A DNA stretch of 14,423 nucleotides from Clostridia bacterium (GTDB lineage: Bacteria > Bacillota > Clostridia > Saccharofermentanales > UBA5734): NCBI GenBank assembly GCA_018056585.1, contig JAGPFK010000007.1:1-14423 (forward strand), in the 5' to 3' direction. The translations under genes and the position numbers were made by a program. This document shows, in pieces, positions 8,605 to 14,423 of the stretch. The notes below the pieces were generated by a model. That model saw nothing but the letters and a program-made list of their open reading frames with translations. It searched no databases and was not told where the DNA came from. How positions within the stretch are numbered: the first letter of the stretch is position 1; each line of letters opens with the position of its first letter.

Positions 8605-9946
8605 ATTCTTCATCTGTTTTTGATGCCAGCTTATCTTTGACCTGTGCACGGATATCATCAATGATTTCATCATTTGCCCATGCGGGATTAATGGCCAGCA
8701 TATCGGCTTTGCCCAATGCAATCAACATATTCAGGTCTCTTTCATCTTCCACAACGTCAATGAGTTCTTCTATGCGGCGACCTTTTCCAATGATGTCACC
8801 AATAAGATCATGGTAGGCAACGAGTTTGCAAATTACTTTTGCTGATCTTTCACTCAATGTCTCTACTTCTTCAGTTAAAATTCGTTCTAACATAGGAAGG
8901 GCTTTAATGGGATGATCGGGATCAACTTTCTGTTTCCCTCCATTATCAGCCCATCTTGATTTCGGACCTTTGCCGATATCGTGTAAGTATGCAGATACCT
9001 CAATAAGTAGTTTATCGCGTCTGTTTAGTGATTCATATTCTGGCAATTCCAATAATATTTTCACAACGCTTAATGTATGCTTGCCTACGTCTTCCTTATG
9101 TGTGCTGTTGTCAGTTTCAAGTCCAATCAGTTCTGCTGTTTCGGGGAGGCATCCGAAATCTTTTCTGAATCCTTCCTCTAGCATAGCGGATAGCCTCTTA
9201 AATTTTTGTGACGAAGGGTTATTAATATTTGACGTTAGACCTTCGACAGTTGCTAAATATGCCTTTTTGATAAAGAAAGGACCTGTCACTATCGAATGAT
9301 GTTTAGAATCATAGAAATCAATATAATAATGATACGGATCGCCAACTATTTTCGGTGGTTGCAAATCAGCTTCTTTATAACATTCCCTTACTTCCTTTTT
9401 AATCGACTCATTCCATACGATGATTCGTGACGCTGATGCTACATCAATTTTCTTTTGAATTAGAAGCTCGGCCTGGCGTGCTTGTTTAGCTCTTTCAGAT
9501 GTAGTGCCCCATTTCTGAGAATCAATATGATCCCATTTCAATTTACTTAATTTATCAGAAGTATCGTAAAAATTTGGCGGCGTACCTGTATTTGCCGATG
9601 CGTCAGTAAGCACCCACGGATATTGATTCATAATGCTGATTGGAAACTCAAAATAAATAATGAGCGGCTGATCTGCAATTTTACCATTCACAACGGCCAG
9701 CAACATCGATGATCTTTTACAGAAGTATAAAGGTACGTAATCATGGACTACCCCACGACATCCACAAGGCACATCCATGCATGATCGGCGGGCTTGAATG
9801 TCCGTATAAGCGATAGCAGTATGTCTTATACCCAAGCGTTTTTTTTCGTTTGTTGAAAGCAATCCGTGCTTCAAGATGCCGGGCAAATTATCGACATGGG
9901 TAAAATGATAAACGCTTCGATTTTGATATTCCTTTGGTATAGCCAT
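8603..9946 (-). CDS. darT: DarT-like DNA ADP-ribosyltransferase fused to an HD phosphohydrolase domain
   Basis: This is a 447-aa protein from ATG 9946-9944; a TTG at 9952 would add two residues. Residues about 1-225 match DarT (DUF4433): VYHFTHVDNLPGILKHGL at 12-29 with the NAD-binding-type histidine at 14, ARR near 52-54, DVPCGCRGVVHDYVPLYF at 58-75, SSML, and AKQARQAELLI with the catalytic-type glutamate at 160. DarT transfers ADP-ribose from NAD+ to thymidine in single-stranded DNA and is toxic unless DarG reverses it. Residues about 265-430 form an HD domain with the full metal-ligand set: H290, HD at 322-323 (LHDIGK), H345, HD at 379-380 and D415 (KAD), like HD nucleotide phosphohydrolases. 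Canonical DarT is about 210 aa, so the HD part is an extra fused domain. The next gene carries the macrodomain antitoxin. Activity of the HD part is unknown. Confidence 0.92.
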   Translation of the reverse strand: MAIPKEYQNRSVYHFTHVDNLPGILKHGLLSTNEKKRLGIRHTAIAYTDIQARRSCMDVPCGCRGVVHDYVPLYFCKRSSMLLAVVNGKIADQPLIIYFEFPISIMNQYPWVLTDASANTGTPPNFYDTSDKLSKLKWDHIDSQKWGTTSERAKQARQAELLIQKKIDVASASRIIVWNESIKKEVRECYKEADLQPPKIVGDPYHYYIDFYDSKHHSIVTGPFFIKKAYLATVEGLTSNINNPSSQKFKRLSAMLEEGFRKDFGCLPETAELIGLETDNSTHKEDVGKHTLSVVKILLELPEYESLNRRDKLLIEVSAYLHDIGKGPKSRWADNGGKQKVDPDHPIKALPMLERILTEEVETLSERSAKVICKLVAYHDLIGDIIGKGRRIEELIDVVEDERDLNMLIALGKADMLAINPAWANDEIIDDIRAQVKDKLASKTDEE

Positions 9947-9952
9947 ATTCAA

Positions 9953-9958
9953 TCCGTC
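9953..9958 (-). promoter_or_regulatory. Ribosome site deciding the DarT-HD start
   Basis: GACGGA on the minus strand lies 6 nt before the ATG at 9946-9944. The alternative TTG at 9952 directly abuts it, which leaves no proper spacing. This favours the ATG as the true start. The wider 60-nt gap 9953-10012 between the helicase stop and this gene shows no other clear signal. Confidence 0.45.
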
Positions 9959-10012
9959 AGTTCGTAATGCCTTATTCGCTTCTTCTTTGGCTTTGCTCCA
10001 GACAGAGCGCTT

Positions 10013-13000
10013 TCAATCCGCCAGGATTTTCTTTGCGCCAATATGGTAATGCTCTATCTTAATAAGCGGTTCCCAGCCCAGGCGCACAGGGTCCTGAATG
10101 GGATGGATGTTCGGTTCCGTGGCGCAATCATAAACAACGTAAAGCCAGTAATCCTTTTTCAGCCTCTCGGCGGTTTTATATTCGTTTGTGGTCAGCGCTA
10201 CTTCGCCAACGGCTGAACGCCCCTTGACCTCGATAAACCGAACTTCAATGGCCGTCTGCGGATCTTCGGGGTGCGGCTTGCGTGAAATAAGATCAAAGCC
10301 TCTGTTTTCCTTTTCAACACTCGTTGCATTCCAGCCGCGTGCCTGTTCAAATTCAATGGCCTTTTGGATGGCGATCTTTTCAATTTCGTCATCACGCACC
10401 ATGGCCTCAATCTCCGGCGATTTGCGTTCAGGGTGCGGCAACACCCAGGCCCGGCCATGATGGCGGATATCAGTGATCGTGCAGTTTCTTTCCTGCTGGA
10501 GTTCTTCGCGTCTGCGTTCTAGTCGTCCGCTTAACTCAAACAGGCGGTCTTCGGTGGTTTTTATGTTGGCCGCAAGGGGCTGGCTGGTATCCCCGTTTTG
10601 CTGCGCTTCCAGCAATTCCGCCATGCGCAGGTTCTGGCGGTTGATCAGTTCATTAAGGCTGATTTCCATGTGGCGGGAAATAATTTCGGTTTCCTTTTCC
10701 CGTTGCATGCGCACTTCATCAAGGAGCGGATTCAGTGCTTTTTGAATCAGTGTGTTTTCAACCGCGTCTCTTTTCGGCAGGGCGGTATCATCCGGGATTT
10801 CATGTGTTCCTTCTGCCGGTGATAAATCAAGAAAGATGGTTGGCTGACGTATACTCATGATGCCGGTCATATCCGTTTCGACGACAAAGAGCTTCTCGTG
10901 CAAAGCATTGCCCCGTCCATCACGAATCGACGCCGAAAAAACATCCAGCCGATACGGGTTTTGCTGATGCAGATCATAAAATACTGAACCTTGTTTTAAA
11001 TCATGCTGAACTCTTTCCGTGATGTCTTCACGTACACATTCAAATAGCGGGTGTCCGGGCGTCACCCATTCAAATGTCGGATCTGTGGTCAGCAATTGCT
11101 TATCAAAAACGATCTGTTTGTATTCTTTCCCCAGTTTGCCGCAGCGCGGCTCCAGTTGTTCGCCGATCTGCCAGAGGTTTCTTGGAATGCGTCCAACGCG
11201 GTATACGTGTTTGTCCTTCGCAATCTCTTTGGGGTGGATTCCGGCATGCGGCGCCGCACTGGTAAAGAAATCTTCAATCACTTCCGGCACAAGACGCCGT
11301 TCTTTGGCCTCTGCGGATTTGCCGACAATCGCGGAAAGGTTCAATTCTTTCTTGGCAAGCCCTTCCAGGGTTGAATTGGTAATCTGCTTGAAGCGGTTTG
11401 TGTCTATGTCATGGATAATCCGGTTTTTGATGACATCTTCCGTCAGGTTATGGGCATACATATCCCGCAGCATGCGTTCCAGCATGTTTGCCGGAAATAC
11501 GTCACCCAATACATTGAATATTTTTCCCGTCCGCTGCGGATCAAGATCATCTTCAATCTTCTGCATCCGCTCGAACAGTTTTTGCAGCACACGGCCTTCA
11601 CGGGTATTGGTGGTGACAAAGTTAAAGATGAGACAATCCTTTTCCTGTCCGTAACGGTGGATGCGTCCCATGCGCTGTTCAAGACGCACCGGGTTCCACG
11701 GAATGTCATAATTGATCATGAACCAGCAGAATTGAAGGTTGATGCCTTCTCCGGCGGCTTCGGTGGCAACCAGCACCTGGCATTCTTCTTTGAACTCCCG
11801 TTCGGCATAAATTCTTGTGCCGGGTGTGTCCCTGTCGCCGATTTTCATCCCGCCGTGGATCTGGGTGACTTCAAGCTTCCAGTCCCGCAGTCTTGCGACC
11901 AGAAAATCAAGGGTGTCCTTGTGTTCTGTGAAGATCAGGAGTTTCATCTTGGAATCTTTAAAGATACCCTGATCGGTTAATACTTCTTTGAGTTTGACCA
12001 ATTTGGATTCGATCTCCCGCTTTTCAAGCTCTTTGGCCTGTTCTATCAGTTTGCCAAGTTGCAGGATTTCTTCTCTGAGGGCTGCGGGATCGACGGATGC
12101 GACAACGTCTTCGAGTTGTGAAATGATTTCCTGCTGCTCTTCTTCCGGCAGGTCTTCAAAATCTTCCGGCAATTTGCGGTTGATCTGTTCCTGACGATAC
12201 CCTTCAGGATCGGCAAGAATGCGTTCGCGCTTTTCCTTCATCCGCTCCAGACTGCGGCGCACGGCGTACAGGCTGGAGGCAAACCGCCGCTGAAGCATGG
12301 CCATCGTAAAGCCAAGAGCGCGGCCACGAGCTGAATCATCGGCGGCGGCTTTAATGGATTGGTCTTCGACATACCGCGTCAAAGCATCGTAGAAGTCCCA
12401 TTCATCGGCATCAATTTGAAATTCCGAGGTCTGCACTTTGCGTTTGGTGAAAAGCATCCTAACCTGGCCCGTGTCAGGATCAGGAAAGGTGACAAGGGCT
12501 TCTTTGATGCGCCGCAAGTAAAATGGCGCTTCATGGCGCAGCATTGCTTCTTCAAGGCTTTTAATATCGCCATAAACATCTTTGTCCAGCAGTTCCAGAA
12601 ACAGACAGAAGTTTGCCGGATCACCCTTATGCGGTGTTGCGGTCATCAGCAAATAGTGATCAGTCATCTGTGAAAGGGATTCACCCAGTTGATAGGCCAG
12701 GGTTTTTTTGTCCGAACTGTAAGCGCTCATTTTATGCGCTTCGTCAACGATAATCAAATCCCATTGGCTGCGCAGCAGGCTGTCTTTCGCATCTTCTATG
12801 CGCGAAACCCAGGAGATGGACGTAATAACCTGATGTCGGTCCTGCCAGGGGTTTGATCCATAGTTGGCGCGAAGAACGTCGCCTTTGATCACTTCAAATT
12901 GTTCGCGGAATTTATCTTTTAGTTCACGCTGCCACTGGAATGAAAGATTGGCCGGGGTAACAATCAAAATGCGTTTAACAAGACCGCGGATTTTGAGTTC

Positions 13001-13432
13001 TTTAATCAACAGCCCCGCCATAATGGTTTTTCCTGCTCCAGGGTCATCGGCAAGCAAAAAACGGATACGTGGCAGTTTCAAAAAGTAATCATAGACGGCT
13101 TCGAGCTGATGAGGTAGCGGGTCAACACGCGCAATGGATAGAGAAAAGTAGGGGTCGTATTCATAGGCAAGACCAAGCCGCAGGGCTTCAACGCCAAGTC
13201 GAAATTTAGAGGCATCACCGTCAAAAGGTTCCTTTTCAGGTGTTGCTTCAAGTTTTGCAAGTTGTTCTATGTTGAGAATTGGCTCATAGACTTTCTGGCT
13301 CTTGAGGCCTTTGCCAATCAGTTTGACTGAATCCCCCATTGGAACAGATGTGATGATCTGGACAGGTTCAGGAAATATCGGACCTCGGATTATAATATTC
13401 GGTTTTAATTGATCAATCAGCATGAGAATCAT
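10013..13432 (-). CDS. SNF2-type DEAH helicase with C-terminal DUF3883/NOV_C nuclease-like domain
   Basis: This is a 1139-aa superfamily 2 helicase of the COG0553 type. Motifs in order: DPLPHQLEAV (104-113), Walker A DDPGAGKT (129-136), DEAH (230-233), TATPHKG (264-270), a helical insertion about 345-490, HGGM (526-529), VATEAAGEGINL (555-566) and QRMGRIHRYGQ (586-596). A coiled-coil-prone region spans about 905-985. The C-terminus (about 1015-1110) is DUF3883/NOV_C: NRGFDLISR, then FIEVKGR, then LTTNEYKTAERL and YWLYVV. D1047 and E1068-x-K1070 fit a PD-(D/E)XK nuclease-type core. Such helicases occur in DISARM-like and DUF1156-linked defence loci and may translocate on and cut foreign DNA. 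The gene precedes DarT-HD by about 60 nt. An in-frame ATG at 13423 (MLIDQLKP) is equally or more likely as start, since a GGA lies 8 nt before it. Numbers here use 13432. Confidence 0.93.
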   Translation of the reverse strand: MILMLIDQLKPNIIIRGPIFPEPVQIITSVPMGDSVKLIGKGLKSQKVYEPILNIEQLAKLEATPEKEPFDGDASKFRLGVEALRLGLAYEYDPYFSLSIARVDPLPHQLEAVYDYFLKLPRIRFLLADDPGAGKTIMAGLLIKELKIRGLVKRILIVTPANLSFQWQRELKDKFREQFEVIKGDVLRANYGSNPWQDRHQVITSISWVSRIEDAKDSLLRSQWDLIIVDEAHKMSAYSSDKKTLAYQLGESLSQMTDHYLLMTATPHKGDPANFCLFLELLDKDVYGDIKSLEEAMLRHEAPFYLRRIKEALVTFPDPDTGQVRMLFTKRKVQTSEFQIDADEWDFYDALTRYVEDQSIKAAADDSARGRALGFTMAMLQRRFASSLYAVRRSLERMKEKRERILADPEGYRQEQINRKLPEDFEDLPEEEQQEIISQLEDVVASVDPAALREEILQLGKLIEQAKELEKREIESKLVKLKEVLTDQGIFKDSKMKLLIFTEHKDTLDFLVARLRDWKLEVTQIHGGMKIGDRDTPGTRIYAEREFKEECQVLVATEAAGEGINLQFCWFMINYDIPWNPVRLEQRMGRIHRYGQEKDCLIFNFVTTNTREGRVLQKLFERMQKIEDDLDPQRTGKIFNVLGDVFPANMLERMLRDMYAHNLTEDVIKNRIIHDIDTNRFKQITNSTLEGLAKKELNLSAIVGKSAEAKERRLVPEVIEDFFTSAAPHAGIHPKEIAKDKHVYRVGRIPRNLWQIGEQLEPRCGKLGKEYKQIVFDKQLLTTDPTFEWVTPGHPLFECVREDITERVQHDLKQGSVFYDLHQQNPYRLDVFSASIRDGRGNALHEKLFVVETDMTGIMSIRQPTIFLDLSPAEGTHEIPDDTALPKRDAVENTLIQKALNPLLDEVRMQREKETEIISRHMEISLNELINRQNLRMAELLEAQQNGDTSQPLAANIKTTEDRLFELSGRLERRREELQQERNCTITDIRHHGRAWVLPHPERKSPEIEAMVRDDEIEKIAIQKAIEFEQARGWNATSVEKENRGFDLISRKPHPEDPQTAIEVRFIEVKGRSAVGEVALTTNEYKTAERLKKDYWLYVVYDCATEPNIHPIQDPVRLGWEPLIKIEHYHIGAKKILAD

Positions 13433-13439
13433 CCATTTC

Positions 13440-13458
13440 TGTCAATGCACAGATGCAT
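13440..13458 (-). promoter_or_regulatory. Possible operator/promoter element before the helicase gene
   Basis: In the roughly 104-nt gap between the AlbA-like gene and the helicase there is a perfect inverted repeat, ATGCA-CAGA-TGCAT (13445-13458). It abuts a consensus TTGACA hexamer (13445-13440 on the minus strand). No good -10 hexamer lies 17 nt further on, and the hexamer is close to the start codon, so a promoter here is doubtful. The repeat could be an operator for the winged-helix protein encoded just upstream. I see no terminator in this gap. Confidence 0.25.
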
Positions 13459-13536
13459 GTACGGTCATTTGTGAACTAACTATGAGCTGGCCTTGTTGCC
13501 TATGATTTGGTTTGTCCGACGACATTCCCGCCCTGT

Positions 13537-14423
13537 TTATTTCCCTTTATCTCCCTTCATCTTGGCCACAAGTCGCCTGCCCTTGTCGGTAAGACGGTAC
13601 TTTTGCAGACGACTGATGGGGTTATCTGGAATAGTGTATTCAATTAGACTTTCATCCATCAGTCTCTTTATGTCCCTTTTCAAATATCCTGTTTTAGATT
13701 TGAGTCCAAGTTCCGACAACAATTCCCTTGCCGATGCCTCTGAGCGTGACAGAATAAAAAGTATTCTTTCTGACTGGGCCTGCGACCGGGCCCCTGACTG
13801 GGCCTTCAACTGGGCCCCAACCTGGGCCTCTTGGGCCTTTTCCGCCTTGCGGAAATGGACGGACAATCCGCCGAACTGTTCGCGAAATTCCGGTTCGGGC
13901 AGCCCGGCCTTTTTGCATTCGTCCACAATCTTGATGGTGCCTCGTCCCCAGGCTTCAATCATTCCCGCTTTGAAAAAGACGTCGGCCAACAGCTCGTTGC
14001 GCGGACGGGACAAATGCCACTTCTTTAAATCGGCCACACCGATGCCGGGCGGCAGACCGCCTTCATTCCAGAGATTGAGGCTTTCCGGATCAATCCGAAG
14101 TTGGGTGTGCGCTCCCATGTAGTTGCGGTGAATCACGGCGTTGATGATCGCTTCGCGCAGGGCCTCTTCCGGATATTCCATATTGTCTTTGCGGTAAATG
14201 CCTTCATATGTGATGTTGGAAAGCAGATATTTGATCCGCAGGATTTCAATGGCCTTGTCCACCTGATCAAAGATATTGCCCTCAATGTCATCCGTGCTGA
14301 TCAGATCGGTGGCGCTGACAAATTTGCCGATCTTGATGTAGGCGGTGATGTAAAACTGCTTCGGGTTTTTCCCGAAAAGCAAAACGGCTGCGCGACGCAA
14401 TTTGCCCTTATCCAGAAGGTTTA
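13537..14423 (-). CDS. RecG-like/AlbA_2-family ATP-binding protein with C-terminal winged helix (5' end beyond window)
   Basis: The frame is open to the right edge, so the start is outside; about 294 residues are visible. The TTG at 14400 is an internal leucine, because upstream codons (NLLDKGK) continue the family motif LLDKGKLxRAAVLLFGKNP. Numbering from that leucine, an N-box-like segment REAIINAVIHRNY lies at 82-94, NEGGLPPG at 112-119, SRPRNELLADVFFKAGMIEAWGRG at 131-154 and GLPEPEF at 166-172. Together these match the C-terminal HATPase_c_4 region of Schlafen AlbA_2-type putative regulators often annotated as RecG-like. A repeat linker (about 192-211) and a winged-helix-like end (about 212-275) follow. 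Proteins of this type are common in defence islands and are thought to act as DNA-binding regulators or sensors. It shares strand with the operon but lies 104 nt before it, so it could regulate it. The AlbA_2 domain itself would be outside the window. Confidence 0.88.
   Translation of the reverse strand, partial: NLLDKGKLRRAAVLLFGKNPKQFYITAYIKIGKFVSATDLISTDDIEGNIFDQVDKAIEILRIKYLLSNITYEGIYRKDNMEYPEEALREAIINAVIHRNYMGAHTQLRIDPESLNLWNEGGLPPGIGVADLKKWHLSRPRNELLADVFFKAGMIEAWGRGTIKIVDECKKAGLPEPEFREQFGGLSVHFRKAEKAQEAQVGAQLKAQSGARSQAQSERILFILSRSEASARELLSELGLKSKTGYLKRDIKRLMDESLIEYTIPDNPISRLQKYRLTDKGRRLVAKMKGDKGK
13768..13827 (-). repeat. Five 12-bp tandem repeats inside the AlbA-like gene
   Basis: On the minus strand five consecutive 12-bp units begin GCCCAG or GCCCGG (GCCCAGGTTGGG, GCCCAGTTGAAG, GCCCAGTCAGGG, GCCCGGTCGCAG, GCCCAGTCAGAA). 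They encode the four-residue repeats AQVG, AQLK, AQSG, ARSQ and AQSE. A shortened unit (AQE) precedes them. The array links the ATPase-like part to the winged helix and stays in frame. Copy number could vary by slippage, changing linker length by four residues at a time. Confidence 0.85.

Noticed and set aside
11019..11654. 211-aa open frame on the plus strand
   Set aside because: It is antisense to the helicase, whose motifs continue through the same stretch; the composition is typical of a shadow frame.
4352..13432. Classification as BREX, DISARM or Type I restriction-modification
   Set aside because: A SNF2 helicase and an adenine methylase are present, but no PglZ, BrxC, DrmA, DrmB, HsdR or HsdS homologue is visible; the DUF1156/DUF499 pair fits none of these cores.
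13493..14122. 209-aa open frame on the plus strand
   Set aside because: It overlaps the AlbA-like gene on the other strand; its tryptophan-rich part simply mirrors the 12-bp repeats.
1..14423. CRISPR arrays, tRNA or rRNA genes, transposases, integrases and attachment sites
   Set aside because: No spaced direct repeats, tRNA-like cloverleaf, recombinase motifs or terminal repeats were seen when reading both strands.

Overview
The window is a bacterial, possibly mobile, defence-type gene cluster. All seven genes supported by the sequence lie on the minus strand, so transcription runs from the right edge (14423) to the left edge (1). GC content drops from about 58% in a sampled line of the right-most gene (14101-14160) to about 30% in a sampled line of the left-end FRG gene (301-360). 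This suggests a mosaic origin. Nothing here identifies the host. The gene style (AlbA/RecG-like regulator, COG0553 helicase, COG1743 methylase, COG1483 ATPase) would suit a Gram-negative or deltaproteobacterial-like genome, but that is only an impression.

Order of transcription: (1) the 3' part of a RecG-like/AlbA_2-family ATP-binding protein with a C-terminal winged helix (13537-14423, cut by the edge); (2) a 1139-aa SNF2-type helicase with a C-terminal DUF3883/NOV_C PD-(D/E)XK-like domain (10013-13432); (3) a DarT-type DNA ADP-ribosyltransferase fused to an HD phosphohydrolase domain (8603-9946); (4) a 1412-aa fusion of a DarG-type macrodomain, a DprA/SLOG-like Rossmann domain and a DUF1156 adenine-specific DNA methylase with a zinc ribbon (4352-8590); (5) a DUF499 (COG1483) AAA+ ATPase with an Ig-like domain and a polyproline linker near its C-terminus (1363-4290); (6) an FRG-domain protein (251-1306); (7) the start of a small two-helix membrane protein (1-242, cut by the edge). 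Gaps inside the block from helicase to membrane protein are about 8 to 60 nt, with several Shine-Dalgarno-like sites and no convincing terminator, so it reads as one operon.

The notable point is that a DarTG toxin-antitoxin pair appears to be built into a DUF1156 methylase/DUF499 ATPase/helicase defence module. The toxin is fused to an HD domain. The antitoxin macrodomain is fused through a SLOG domain to the DNA methylase. A working hypothesis is that the methylase marks self DNA, the helicase-nuclease and DUF499 ATPase handle foreign DNA, and DarT ADP-ribosylates thymidines on exposed single-stranded DNA unless the macrodomain removes the mark. The SLOG and HD domains may sense or process a nucleotide signal. 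The FRG and membrane proteins could be accessory effectors. The domain calls come from motifs read by eye; the mechanism is inference.

No RNA gene, CRISPR array, insertion sequence or attachment site was seen, and there is no gene-free stretch longer than 300 bases.
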